NCBI GenBank assembly: GCA_946902875.1
Contig: OX336336.1
Span: 2,512,545 to 2,576,544, forward strand
Source: Nematopogon swammerdamellus
Lineage: Eukaryota > Arthropoda > Insecta > Lepidoptera > Adelidae
Length of the DNA stretch: 64,000 bases
Reading direction: 5' to 3'
Both the position numbers and the translations under genes were made by a program. Below the pieces are notes generated by a model, which worked only from the letters and a program-made list of their open reading frames with translations, made no database searches and was not told the DNA's origin. Below, piece after piece: positions 35,481 through 46,576 of this stretch (within the stretch, counting starts at the first letter, position 1; every line of letters starts with the position of its first letter).

Positions 35481-36154
35481 TGAATGCGCTACATTAAATA
35501 CGACAGACACGTGTACGTATAGCAAGCACGAGCTGACAAGTATTAATTACACTTATCTCCATGTAAACATTACACCAACGAATGTGTTGCTGTGGAGGAA
35601 TTTCAAATCACGAGTGACGCGATTTTAAAATCTTCGCTCAACTAGTGTTCCCATCGCGAAAGTATGACAGTCGCGAGGATATTTTGGGACTTGTTTTCAT
35701 AAATGTTAATTCGACCTACGCGTTCGTTTCTTGAAGTCCACGAAAATGATTTACGGACAGGTGACATTGTGCAATAGTCTTGTGTTCATGTTTTGTGTTC
35801 ACTTCTGAGATATTATACGAACAATATGAATGTGCGTCTTGAACCTTCACCATTATTACACTCAAGAATATGTTATGATAAAAATATATATATAAATAGT
35901 GAGCGTTGTGTCTTCTACAATATTGAGGACTTATTAGGGTATTGAAAATCTTTGACCTACACATTTGAGGTGTTTGGACATTTCGACTCCGGATTCAACT
36001 TTCCGTTGAATCAAGTGGTTTGAACTAGAAGATCAATATGCCGCTGCATTACCTGATCCAAGTCTTGTAAGCCCCGAATAAATCCACAGTATTTTAAAAT
36101 AGATTTCGACAAGGTCTGTTTGCAGAGCGGGAGGAAAATAGGACATAGTCCTGT

Positions 36155-36282
36155 GAGCGCTAGCTCCCTTGCTCAAACGAGAAGCGCAGAGCGCCATCGC
36201 TCTCTTGCACCGGTGTTTGCGGCTGGTATGGCGGAAGAGAGAGATGGCGCTTTGCGCGCCACGTTTGTGCAAGAAAGCTAAC
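36155..36282. mobile_element. foldback MITE (family E), copy 2
   Basis: CTCCCTTGCTCAAACGAGAA and GAGAGAGATGGCGCTTTGCG with CGCCACGTTTGTGCAAGAAA form the inverted arms shared with 24595-24745. Confidence 0.6.
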
Positions 36283-36424
36283 GCTGGAAGAGTTTCCTCG
36301 TGGTATGGGAATAGAGAATGCCTAATTCTTGTATGTACCAGTAACCTGACCTAACAAATGATTATTAGTTTAGAATGTAAACTTAAAGTAACTTAAGCCT
36401 AGTAGTAAAGGCGTAGGTTCGTAC

Positions 36425-36589
36425 CTTCATCATTAGTAGTACAGTGTTGAGAACAATGAGTGTCATGATAAAATATTCAAAAGGCGTCGACACCACTATC
36501 CTCCACACTTTGTACTTGAAGCTGGACCTTTTACTTGGCATATACCTCTCCAGAGGACGTGCCTCCACTGTGAAGTCTATGCATGATTT
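36425..36589 (-). CDS. cac: cac E17: III-IV linker and IVS1
   Basis: It is 55 codons, in phase 0 at both ends. It reads KSCIDFTVEARPLERYMPS, then SFKYKVWRIVVSTPFEYFIM and the IVS1 helix ending VLNTVLLMMK. QKxCIDFxxxARPL(E/Q)RYMP and YxxWxxVxSxPFEYxIMxxIxLNT are Cav2 III-IV landmarks. Acceptor is TTCCAG, donor GTACGA. Both alternative E18 exons start in phase 0, so LLMMK joins either YHQQA or FHDAP. A long CT repeat lies 155-267 nt upstream in the transcript. Confidence 0.96.
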
Positions 36590-36737
36590 CTGGAACACAG
36601 TATATTAATTGAAGTTAGAAGAAGTTCAGTTAATAAATAATAGAATTTTTTATGGCACACCAATTAGTAGAACATAAATAAAACATACAGAAGACCAGTA
36701 GAAATATAGAAGAATAGAGAAAGATAGAGATAGAGAT

Positions 36738-36859
<122 letters not shown>

Positions 36860-37593
36860 AAGGACAATTGCGCGTAAGGGCGGATGTATCACTGGTAGTG
36901 ATTTCTTCCATTCAACTGGGTGTTGAGTAGGTGAAAAATAATGTTTGAAGTATGCTTTTCAGTCTATACAGGTTTGTGCATAGCATAGGTGAACGGATTC
37001 TGTACTTAATGATTATACTGAATCTACTAGTTAAGCGTAATGGCCAATCGAGGCTACACCACCTCGTGCAGATCATGCGAAGAAGTTTATACCAAATTTA
37101 TTTTAATAGAAGAGACACACAATGCAGAGAACAAGAACACAGGGGAAATCAGTCGGCTTTTCGCTTAACGCACATATGTCGCTTACAAATGTTTTTTTAT
37201 TAGATACTAAATCGAAAACAAAGAGAAAAACTCTTCCCCGACCAGGAATCCAACATCATTAATTAGCCGTCACCACTTTGCCACTTCGCTCGGGAACTTC
37301 TTCCTGTGTTAGTACTTGGATCTTAAAGTATAGATGTCTAAGGTTGGAATACATAAAGATAGACAGAAGTTTATTTAGCGTGAAGATCTTTTTTTATCAG
37401 TGACTCACTACCCCAGGACTAGACGCTCTTGCTCTAGACGACGAATTTTTGGAGTTACATCTAATCAAACGTATATTTGTATTCTTGCAAAATCTATCAA
37501 AAGGCACCATTAAATTTTAATAATAGCAGGCATCTACAATATACATATATAAAAAACCTACCGCACGCTGTATCGGTCGGGATAGAAATCGGT

Positions 37594-37690
37594 ATTGTGC
37601 TACAAGTACTCTTGTAAATTACAGCACAACTAGACCACCACGTTTAGCGATGTCTAATACATTGCTAAACGTGGTGGTCTAGTTGTTGAC
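37594..37690. repeat. 60-bp near-perfect hairpin within a dispersed repeat
   Basis: At 37627-37686, CAACTAGACCACCACGTTTA pairs with TAAACGTGGTGGTCTAGTTG around a loop CTAAT with one mismatch in the 27-bp stem. Flanking words (GCTACAAGTACTCTTGTAAA) also occur near 1880-1950, so it is part of a dispersed family. Confidence 0.75.
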
Positions 37691-37879
37691 AAGATAACTA
37701 TCAAGTAGCATGTAAGGCACGAAGACCCAGCTGATGCATAACTCGGTGGAAGGATCGTGCCAAGGTGGTTATCCTGTCGCCCTTTAGCACGACATCTTGT
37801 CCCTATCTCCCTGTCGTCTTTTACGGCATGCACGGGGAGAGATGCAGTGCGGCTATTATTTTTAAGTACGGGCCCCACA

Positions 37880-38160
37880 CAGTACTTTTTTTATGTAATC
37901 CGGTGTGGGTGGCTTAGTCGGAGGGACCAAAGCACATGCTCATGCCAATATCACCTCGGAAAAGGTAGGTGCCATACCGGAGACTTACCTGGATTTCTGT
38001 CTAAACTGGACTAGAGGAGAACACAACCGAGGCTGCTATGCGGCCATCTTACATCCAGTACGGTGGTACCAGCCCAGTCGGTTACAATTTGAGCCTACCA
38101 CCTAGTAAGGGGCAAGGGAAGGGACCTACAGTTTTACACCGGTTCCGAACGGTGAAGCAG
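37880..38160 (-). mobile_element. SINE family A copy
   Basis: From inverted tail TTTTTTTATGTAATCCGGTG through GGAGAACACAACCGAGGCTG to ACCACCTAGTAAGGGGCAAG and the 5' flank of the core CTACAGTTTTACACCGGTTC. It ends about 60 bp from the E16 donor. Confidence 0.8.
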
Positions 38161-38217
38161 CAGGTATATGATCTACAACATGTTGAAATAATATTGGCAG
38201 TTGGAGTAGTATCATAC

Positions 38218-38419
38218 CTGATTTTTATCTATTTCACCATCCTGTAACTCGGCCTCTCCTTGCTCTTGAAACGTGATAATGATGAGTGCCACGAATATGT
38301 TGACGAAGAAGAATGGGAACACCACAAAGTATACAATATAAAATATGGACATTTCTATTCGAAAATTTTGTATGGGTCCCCGGTCCTCGTAAGTCGCAGA
38401 CATCGAATTTTGAAGCACC
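38218..38419 (-). CDS. cac: cac E16: IIIS6 and start of III-IV linker
   Basis: It encodes [18 protein letters not shown], then IIIS6 ([20 protein letters not shown]) and [22 protein letters not shown]. [33 protein letters not shown] is nearly invariant among Cav channels. Acceptor is TTTTTTTCAG, donor GTATGA. The exon ends in phase 0 and joins E17. A SINE copy (37880-38160) begins only about 60 bp past the donor. Confidence 0.97.
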
Positions 38420-38835
38420 CTGAAAAAAATTGTAAGCATTTTAACTTCGAGTCCCCTAACGCAGCGGTTAACAAATGGTGTGCGCACTTGACGGCCACGT
38501 TTACCTCTACAATCTTAAGTAAAGCCACTTATCTCATTAGTGAAAATTATCTCCACTGATGAATGGTTGATCGGGACCTATTATGAAAATTGTTTTATTT
38601 AAACATTTTGCTCAGGGGTACTTGGGTTTCAGAAAATTCGTTAAGGGGTCCTTGGGTTTCAGAAAATTCGCTAAGGCGTACCGATTGAAATATAATTCGG
38701 AACCGCTGCCCTAACGCCTATTCAAACAGATCCACAATTTTATTACAGCGTTAAAGCAGCGAAATTAATATTGTTGATCGCCAAAGGTTACGTCATAATA
38801 ATACTTGAAAATGAAAATGGTATGATCAATCCATT

Positions 38836-40285
38836 GAGTTACTACAGAGCTTCTCAGAGCCGGGGGGACAACGGTCCTCAAGGAACTACAGAGGCTCTTC
38901 AACTCTGTCATACACGGTGGCATTACGCCAGAGTCGTGGAACAGGAGTGTGGTCGTATTGTTCTTCAAGAAAGGAGACAAAGCCTTGTTGAAGAACTATA
39001 GGCCCATCTCGCTCCTGAGCCACGTATATAAGCTGTTCTCGAGAGTCCTCACCAATCGTCTCGCCCGAAGGTTCGACGACCACCAGCCGCCAGAGCAGGC
39101 CGGGTTTCGGAGGGGTTACAGTACCGTAGACCACATCCACACCTTACGGCAGATTATACAGAAGTCCGAAGAGTATAATCGGCCACTGTGTCTCGCTTTT
39201 GTGGACTACGAGAAAGCCTTTGACTCTATCGAAACCTGGGCTGTTATGGAATCCTTACAGCGATGCCAAACCGATTGGCGATACATTGAGGTGCTGAAAT
39301 GTCTCTATAGTGCCGCGACAATGACCGTGCAAATACAGGACCAGCAGACGAAACCTATCCAATTGCATCGTGGAGTCAGGCAGGGAGACGTTATATCTCC
39401 GAAACTGTTTACGAATGCATTGGAAGATATATTCAAGCTGCTGGATTGGGAAAAGCACGGCATTAATATTAACGGCGAGTACATTTCACACCTACGTTTC
39501 GCGGATGACATAGTCGTGATAGGCGAATCGCTGGAGGAGCTGAATCACATGCTGAACGGCCTCAATGTCGCCTCCCGCCGCGTCGGCCTCGGGATGAATT
39601 TGGACAAGACGAAAGTCATGTTCAACGAACACGTCGTCCCGGGGCACGTAACAGTTGGAGAGGCGACCCTCGAAGTTGTGCAGAACTATGTCTATCTTGG
39701 ACAAACCATCCAACTAGGGAAGCACAACTTTGACAAGGAGGCCAACAGAAGGATTCAGCTAGGCTGGGCGGCATTTGGGAAACTCCGCCACATCTTTTCA
39801 TCCTCCATCCCACAGTCATTGAAGGCGAAGGTCTTCAATCAGTGCGTTCTGCCGGTAATGACGTACGGAGCGGAAACGTGGACCCTGACGATGGGCCTGG
39901 TCCACAAATTTAAAGTCGCTCAGCGAGCTATGGAAAGAGCAATGCTCGGCATTTCTTTGACCGATAAAATCCGTAACGACGTGATACGTCAAAGAACTAA
40001 GGTAGTCGACATTGCTAAGAAAATAAGCAAGCTGAAGTGGCAGTGGGCTGGGCACATCTGTCGTAGACCCGACAACCGATGGGGTAGACGGGTGCTCGAA
40101 TGGAGGCCACGTACAAGCAAACGTAGCGTGGGACGCCCCCCGGCTAGGTGGACAGATGACCTAAAAAAGGTAGCCGGGAGTGGATGGATGAGAAGAGCGG
40201 AAGACCGCGTGTGGTGGCGTGCCTTGGGAGAGGCCTATGTCCAGCAGTGGACCGATACAGGCTGATGATTGATGATCAATCAGGC
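38836..40285 (+). mobile_element. 5'-truncated RTE-like non-LTR retrotransposon
   Basis: It starts abruptly within the reverse-transcriptase region (VTTELLRAGGTTVLKELQ) and ends after the stop with GATGATTGATGATCAATCAG, a short repeat-like tail typical of RTE elements. The endonuclease domain is absent. It is antisense to cac, in the E15-E16 intron. Its 3' end matches the fragment at 10141-10206. Confidence 0.9.
38949..40265 (+). CDS. reverse transcriptase C-terminal part (RTE-like LINE)
   Basis: A 438-residue uninterrupted frame counted from the first ATG; homology extends upstream of it to about 38836. Motifs in order: NYRPISLLSHVYKLFSRVL, QAGFRRGYSTVDHI, LAFVDYEKAFDS (catalytic Asp), GVRQGDVISPKLF, LRFADDIVV (catalytic FADD), LGMNLDKTKVM, YVYLGQTI, then the RTE-type tail (KLKWQWAGHICRR, VGRPPARWTDDLKKVAG, EAYVQQWTDTG). 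RT-type polymerase motifs appear intact. Without the endonuclease and a promoter the copy cannot move by itself. Absence of stops suggests a young insertion. It is not a host gene. Confidence 0.93.
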   Translation: MVVLFFKKGDKALLKNYRPISLLSHVYKLFSRVLTNRLARRFDDHQPPEQAGFRRGYSTVDHIHTLRQIIQKSEEYNRPLCLAFVDYEKAFDSIETWAVMESLQRCQTDWRYIEVLKCLYSAATMTVQIQDQQTKPIQLHRGVRQGDVISPKLFTNALEDIFKLLDWEKHGININGEYISHLRFADDIVVIGESLEELNHMLNGLNVASRRVGLGMNLDKTKVMFNEHVVPGHVTVGEATLEVVQNYVYLGQTIQLGKHNFDKEANRRIQLGWAAFGKLRHIFSSSIPQSLKAKVFNQCVLPVMTYGAETWTLTMGLVHKFKVAQRAMERAMLGISLTDKIRNDVIRQRTKVVDIAKKISKLKWQWAGHICRRPDNRWGRRVLEWRPRTSKRSVGRPPARWTDDLKKVAGSGWMRRAEDRVWWRALGEAYVQQWTDTG

Positions 40286-40809
40286 TAAAGATATTTGAGT
40301 GATTCCGAACAATATGCAACAGGGGTTTTTCTTCGATTCTACCCAAATGCCCATCATATCGAAAATAGTAACAAAAATGAGATTTTTTTATTTAATTTAT
40401 TTTTAGGGCTTTTAACCATAATTTGTTAATATCAGCCCCATAGTACACTCTCATCTTCTCCATCCCTTAAGGCCCAGAGTCCCTAAGGGATAGAGAACGA
40501 TCCAACGTAAACCACTACGTTCTTGTGAGTCTGATATTTTATTTAACTTCCCAACACAAAATAATACAGTCCACGCCCTAGGGGGCCTCGAAGAGCTATC
40601 GTCCTGCCCTAACTCAAAGAGCTATCGTGTAGAACGCTCCACGAAAGTCAACACAATTACTTAATCCCCCTCATTTGGGCTCGCCAACAGTTAATGTATA
40701 CTAAAAACAAATTGAGTCTGTCCACCCTAAGTGAAATCTGTAATTCCGTCCGTAATTCCTCGTTCTGACCACACTCCTTCAGCAAATTGTACATGTCATC
40801 CTCTTTGTT

Positions 40810-40944
40810 ACACCGATCACAACACATATTCTGTGAAAATTTCAACGAGCTACCTATTACGGTTCAAGAGATACAACCCTCGGACAGACAGACAGACGGC
40901 GTAGGCTTAGTAATAGGCTTCCGCATGGATACGGAACACTAAAA
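40810..40944 (-). repeat. dispersed repeat family C, partial inverted copy
   Basis: ACACATATTCTGTGAAAATTTC, CGGTTCAAGAGATACAACCC and GGCTTAGTAATAGGCTTCCG match 1414-1640 inverted. It ends 30 bp from the E15 donor. Confidence 0.6.
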
Positions 40945-40973
40945 ATGAGTGAAAGTGAAGAAAGAAAACTCAC

Positions 40974-41117
40974 GTTGGCCAGCCCTCCCCCGTCTGCACG
41001 GCGAAGAGCGTAAGCATCGCCGTGGCCACGTTGTCGTAGTGAAAGCTCTGCGTGGCCCACACGCGTGTCTCCTGCTTCGGCAGTGGACTGTTCGATTCAT
41101 ACTTAAAGTAAGACCCT
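40974..41117 (-). CDS. cac: cac E15: domain III pore loop
   Basis: It encodes GSYFKYESNSPLPKQET, the pore helix region WATQSFHYDNVATAMLTLFA and the filter VQTGEGWPT. The glutamate in GEGW is the third filter carboxylate. FHYDNV is conserved in Cav1/Cav2. Acceptor is TTGCAG, donor GTGAGT; the terminal AC is completed by G of E16 to threonine: GWPTVLQNSM. A 57-bp satellite array ends its copies about 95 bp upstream of the acceptor. Confidence 0.95.
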
Positions 41118-41212
41118 CTGCAACACATCAATATTAAGTTACAAACACTGCTTTGGATACTGCCTTGGAGAATAACTAAAGGCGGCTTTACTATCGGTAA
41201 GTCCGCTGCGTT

Positions 41213-41615
41213 GAAAATTCCCAGTAGTACAACTGGTTAGACTATGTACTTGGTAAGTCTAGTGGGAACGGGCGAAAATTTCCAGTAGTACAACTGGTTA
41301 GACTACTCGGTAAGACTAGTGGGAACGGCCGAAAATTCCCAGTAGTACAACTGATAAGACTACTTGGTAAGACTACTGGGAACGACCGAAAATTCCCAGT
41401 AGTACAATTGGTTAGAATACTTGGTAAGACTAGTGGGAACGACCGAAAATTTCCAGTAGTACAACTAGTAAGACTACTTGGTAAGATTACCGAGAACGGC
41501 CGAAAATTCCCAGTAGTACAACTGGTAAGACTACTTGGTAAGACTACTGGGAACGGCCGAAAATTCCCAGTAGTACAACTGGTAAGACTACTTGGTAAGA
41601 CTACTGGGAACGGCC
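41213..41615. repeat. 57-bp satellite with internal inverted repeat, 7 units
   Basis: Unit: GAAAATTCCCAGTAGTACAA CTGGTAAGACTACTTGGTAA GACTACTGGGAACGGCC. Each unit has TTCCCAGTAGT and its inverse ACTACTGGGAA about 27 bp apart. The last two units are identical and the first is the most diverged, suggesting growth at the 3' side. It lies in the E14-E15 intron. Confidence 0.93.
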
Positions 41616-42058
41616 GGTCAATTGGAGGTGATCTGCCTTGCGACTATGCCAGCTTTATTGTGGTCACAATTTGAAAATTATCTCTTGTTAGAGGTCCAGC
41701 GATATTCTATTTGAATGAGCGATTATTTAAAAAAAATCATCAATACCACCTGTGTTGATCTTTGAGTCGCTAACCAGTCTTTCCGTGTTAAATTGTGTCA
41801 TCAGGGCATTTATGCATTACATAATTATTTCAATATATATGTTAAAAACTCTTTAAATGATATCAGTAGCTGGTACCTTTACAAAAGCACTTTTGCAATC
41901 ACGACATGAACAGAGTTCTCATAATGACTCAAGAGGTGATGCAGCCAACCATACGAGGCTGCATAAAATTAAATATGTGAATAAAAATCAACAGTTCGGT
42001 AATTATAATCATATAAAGGAGAAGGACAATGGCAACACTAAGAATGATTTATACTCAC

Positions 42059-42325
42059 TGGCAGTCTTCGTACGTAGTTTTACTATTATCACTGCAGTGG
42101 AAAAATTTACCATTAAAAAGTTGAACAGCTATTACGGCGAATATGAACTGAAATAATATGTACACTATGAGAATGTTTATGACGTTTTTCAATGAGTTCA
42201 CCACACAGTCAAACACTGCTTTTAATTTTGGAACACGTTTTATAGTTTTTAAAGGTCTGAGCACTCGCAACACTCGTAACGACTTGATCGTGGACAGGTT
42301 CTGTCCCGGCCCGCCTTTCACGCCG
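42059..42325 (-). CDS. cac: cac E14: IIIS4, IIIS5 and turret
   Basis: The first residues [14 protein letters not shown] lead into the IIIS4 sensor ([20 protein letters not shown]), with six regularly spaced basic residues. IIIS5 follows ([20 protein letters not shown]) and the turret [19 protein letters not shown]. Acceptor is TTTCAG, donor GTGAGT. The trailing CA plus A from E15 makes glutamine: EDCQGSYFKYE. Confidence 0.96.
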
Positions 42326-42952
42326 CTGAAACAACAACCATTCATTAAAATGACTGTAAGCACATTGGTAGTTATACGCTCGCCCAGTGTCTAGGGTGAT
42401 TGAACTAAGTATTCCGTTTGTATTCCGATAGAAAAGAATGGATTATATTAGTTCGCGTGATCGCTATCCGCGGCCAACCTATCCGTCTAGTTAAAACATC
42501 GGAAAAGAAGAAGTACAAGATAGCATAACCTGAGTTTCAAACAAATTAAAGATAATAACTCCCGACACAAACATGTAAAGATAAAATAATAAAATCTTTT
42601 AAAATAATGGTTGAATAATTTAAATAACGACGAAGAATGAAATGCTATAGCACGAGCGTTAAGTATTGTCAAAGTTAAATCTCGTTCAACCAAACGATTA
42701 TGAACTGACAAATAAAAATTAAAAGGAATCATTAAAACATAGGACCTTTAATTTAATTCAATTGAACTAACAATGAAACCCCCGAAAACGAATAGTAATA
42801 CACTACAGAGCCTGTCACCAGATAATCTACCCATTTGGTGGTAATATTGAAAATACTAATAATGGCGCTTATTGACAGTATGCAGTGAGGTCAAATTCGA
42901 ACATTTGATTTCCGACATGAAAAGAAGAAGAAGAATAATGTTGATGACTGAC

Positions 42953-43132
42953 CCGATCTCAAAGCCGAAGCTAACGACGGCGCAGATGACGACCGCGGCG
43001 TCCATAATGTTCCACACGTCGCGCAGGTAAGCGCCCGGATGGAACAGGATACCTAGATCCACGATCTTCAGCAACATTTCTATCGTGAACACACCAGTGA
43101 ACGCGTAATCGAAATAATTTAATATCTTATTC
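42953..43132 (-). CDS. cac: cac E13: IIIS2 and IIIS3
   Basis: It encodes [20 protein letters not shown], then [18 protein letters not shown] and the S3 helix of [21 protein letters not shown]. FDYxFTGVFTxEM(L)LK and GAYLRDxWNxxD are invariant domain III features; the S2 Glu and S3 Asp of the gating-charge transfer centre are present. Acceptor is TTTACAG, donor GTCAGT; the final GG is completed by C of E14. Confidence 0.95.
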
Positions 43133-43515
43133 CTGTAAACAACAACACAAAGTTAGAATTAGTTGAGGTACACCACATTCTATTTGATTCTTTACGTTTC
43201 TTCTCTAATAATTTGTGTTAATTGATTCTTTCTTTAAGTACTTTATAAGCGCATGTGGCATTTGTATTGTTAGTTTTTTTAGGGACTGCAGCATAACCCT
43301 GAGCCAGCTCTCCCTTTTCTGTATACTTTTACTTAGTTTGTGCCTTTTATATAGACACATAAACTGATTATTTGTTACTATTGAGAAAATTTTATATATT
43401 TTCTTTCTTTCGTACTTCTTTATGTGACAAATGAAAGTATGATTTAAATAAAATCAGTCAAACATTTCTGGTAATATGATTAGTAATTAGAATAATGTTG
43501 CCTTTAGTTACTAAC

Positions 43516-43638
43516 CTGTCACTCTCTTCTACTACAGGATCTTCAGCAGCTAGTGCTATTGAACTCAAAGATATAACCACCATGATAAAAAAATCGAAAT
43601 ATCTTAAATTTACAACCCAGTGTGCGCCTCTTCTTAAT
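43516..43638 (-). CDS. cac: cac E12: IIIS1
   Basis: It encodes [20 protein letters not shown], then the rest of the IIIS1 helix ([15 protein letters not shown]) and the extracellular VEESDR. RYFDxFIMVVI(S/C)[12 protein letters not shown] is a strong Cav family domain III signature. Acceptor is TTTGCAG, donor GTTAGT. The 3' AG is completed by G of E13 to arginine, giving [13 protein letters not shown]. Confidence 0.95.
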
Positions 43639-44601
43639 CTGCAAAGAAATAAATGGATACGTTTAATTGAAAACATTTAAACATAAAAATGATTAAATTG
43701 CTTAAATTATAAATCGAGTGGCCAATCTACAATCTTGGCAGTATGGGAATTGATTGGAAATTTATTGTGGACGAAATATGCCTTAAGGTGCTCCACATAT
43801 TGGCAATATATGGCAAACGGAGAGAGACAAAACAAAAATGTTTGCCTTACTTGGCCAGTGTGTGGAGCCAGTAAATATATCCAATCGGTATAATTTGCTT
43901 AGAATATATACAGGGTGACTGATAATTCGACGTATTCTTTCTAAAGCGTGATTACATAACATGCAAAGCAAATCATGATAACATTTTATATGTTGAAAAA
44001 GTAGACTAACTTGAAAAAAATGCTAGTGTTTCTAAGTGTTCATTTATTTTCATTTATTTCTATTTAATTACTTAGTTACACTGTGATATTTTAAACTTTT
44101 AAAGGTCAAAAAATATGTTAGTTCTTTGTTTTAAATAACATTTTCGTGTTAAAACTAAAAAAAAGACATAAAAATATGAATATCTCAGAAACCATTGAGA
44201 TTTTCATAATACATATGTACATAACACATAAAGTGACATAATAGGACATATTATGTAAGTTAAATGTATAGCTTATGAATTCTACTACCACGCTTCAGAA
44301 CGAATTATTGTTTATTGTTTATTAAGCATAGATAGGCAGTACACTGCACTCAGATTTATCATATTTTTACATTCCGTCAGTTCTATTATCACAGCGAAGA
44401 AGAACTCGCAAGAAACTTCGCTGGAAATTGTTTTTTGAACGTCCACTTAGTCTACGTTTACAAAATGTTTGCGAGCCTAAACATGCACATGTTGTCATTA
44501 TTCTCTCTTCTCTCCTTTATTCGTCACTAATAGGTCGAATTACCTTGTTTAATCATATGTATAATTGGTTATGAAAGTATTAATATGGCATGCCAACTCA
44601 C

Positions 44602-44708
44602 GGATTAGTTGGTGACAAAATGAACATGGACGAATATGGCAGCATTGGTTTTGGTCCGTCTGTTATTTCTTCATCTTCATCCTTCTTAGATTCGTCCTTC
44701 TTTTTCCC
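44602..44708 (-). CDS. cac: cac E11: end of II-III linker
   Basis: It encodes [18 protein letters not shown] followed by [18 protein letters not shown]. The MLPYSSMFI(L)SPTNP motif immediately precedes domain III in Cav2 channels. Acceptor is TTGCAG, donor GTGAGT. The exon starts in phase 0 and leaves CC, completed by A from E12 to proline. The II-III loop encoded by E10+E11 is very short compared with vertebrate Cav2 loops that bind SNARE proteins; no such site is apparent. Confidence 0.93.
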
Positions 44709-45087
44709 CTGCAATCAAAATATATATCCGAGCATGATACCCAAGACACCATTTTAACAACAATTTAGTGACACATACAAACATACCTATATTTAATCTT
44801 ACTTGAAGTATTTGTTAGACATTTAGTTACAGTGGTGCCGTGACCAGGATTGATAAATAATCAAGTATAGAAAGTTGGGTAAAGTAAATGGAATGGAATA
44901 GTATTTAATATATTAGTAGACAAATGTTATTCCATTACCAATATACTTTAAAGTAAAAATTTATATTGACACTTATTATTTTGTAAAGCGCTATTTTTGT
45001 ACCCCGCGGAAAACTGTTATTACTTTTCAGTAATTATTTATATGAAAGTTTACCATGCTCTACTATTAAAATACGTACAGTACGCGG

Positions 45088-45229
45088 CAGTAAATAATGT
45101 ACAACGGGCTTTAGATAGAGACAATCCGATTGTGGAACGTCGTCCCTATCGCACAGAGACGTGCAAATTAGTGCGACAGGGATGACGCCCTACAAGCGGA
45201 CTGTCTATTTCCATGTACATTATTAACTG
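45088..45229. mobile_element. 142-bp foldback element
   Basis: Arms CAGTAAATAATGTACA ... and ... TGTACATTATTAACTG are inverted, and continue with CGTCGTCCCTATCGCAC against GTGCGACAGGGATGACG. Gaps break the middle of the stem. Confidence 0.6.
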
Positions 45230-45879
45230 TACATATATTTATTTGAAATATGAAATTTCTGAAAATTTAATTATCTCTATAATTAAAGTTTATTATCATT
45301 AAAATATTTCGTGTAATAGAGATTATCAAATCTAAGCTTCGATTTGTTAATTATTAGGGTTTATCTTGGTATAATATATTAAAATTAGCCTTATAGTGTA
45401 CAATCTAGAATTTTGCATCTATTAGAAAAACTAACAATCTATACAGGGGGTACGCTGCAGGCACACAACACCTATGTTGGAGGGAACAGAAAGAGGGTGT
45501 ATGCATCAATAGGAAGAAAGAGGGGGAACTACACAATGCTTTCTCTACTGCAGATGTGACACCAAGAAGGACAATAATTGATACAGCGACAGTAGTGAGA
45601 TGAAGCCTTATAAAGAAGGTCGCTAAATCTGACCCTGTTCGAAAATATGTACGTTTGTTATTTCAAAATAAACGATTAATTACTATTGTTAATTATGTTA
45701 CGTGACAAAATGCACATTCTGAATATTTTTCTTTTTTTAACAAGTACCTAACAGAGAAATGTTTCATGTACATCAATATTTGTAGGTATGTAATTATTTA
45801 TTTCTAATATTTAGATTTATGCGTGTTTCTTTGGCTTAGAAGAAATTGAAATAATTTCTTATAATATATACTGGTGTTG

Positions 45880-46131
45880 GTAGTTCGGCCGGATTTGCTT
45901 ACCATCAGCGGATTTCTCATTTAAGAAGCTTCAAAAAAAGCTCAGTAGTATTTTTTCTTCGAGATAATCGAGGTTTTATACGTTGGGAAAGGGTTTCCAA
46001 AACCATGTCCAACATCGGAAACTGATCATTTAACGCGATTATCTCGAAAAATACGAGCCCTAGAAAACAAATTTTACTGAGCTTTTTCAACGTGGAATCC
46101 GGTGGTAGTAAGCAAATCCGGTCGAACTGAG
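45880..46131. mobile_element. 252-bp TIR element
   Basis: TAGTTCGGCCGGATTTGCTT and AAGCAAATCCGGTCGAACTGA are inverted over about 25 bp. The interior has a second inverted pair (GCTCAGTAGTATTTTTTCT / AATTTTACTGAGC). No coding. Confidence 0.75.
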
Positions 46132-46190
46132 GCACCTCGTATAATTTTATTTCATATACAGATAATACATATAAATATATTATCGCGTCA

Positions 46191-46562
46191 GCCTCGGTAG
46201 CTTTGTGGTGCCATCGACCGTCTGCCGTTCGTTAAGCACATCTGGACGCGGTCAGAAATTACATGGGTGACCGTTAGACCGTTAAGGCTGACCTTGATTC
46301 GGATTCAACGCGAAACTGTAGGTCCCTTCCTTTCTTGTCTTTCTAGGTGGAAAGGGTTTAACCCGCTCGGGTTGATACCACCGCACTGAATGAAAGGTCG
46401 GTCGAAGCGATTATGTAGTAGTAGTGTGTTTTCCGTTCAGTTCAGTGCAGCCGGCACGAACAAAGTGAACCACTGACATAGCACCTAGTTCACCAAGGCG
46501 TTATGGGCTAACATCAAGGGTGTTGCAGGTGCTGTAGCTAACTGTGTCAGTTTCCATAAACA
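46191..46562 (+). mobile_element. SINE family B, full-length with tRNA/5S-like head
   Basis: The head starts GCCTCGGTAGCTTTGTGGTG (tRNA A-box-like). It then has GTTAAGCACATCTGGACGCG and ACATGGGTGACCG at 46231-46272, which resemble the 5S rRNA internal promoter (box A to box C). The core CTAGGTGGAAAGGGTTTAAC and family-B body end with CAGTTTCCATAAA. It probably moved using a partner LINE. Confidence 0.8.
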
Positions 46563-46576
46563 TATATATACATATA

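Noticed and set aside
43790..43925. Inverted words around GTGCTCCACATATTGGC and a TATACAGGGTGACTG end
   Set aside because: The pairing is short and no partner terminus was found, so I do not call a complete element.
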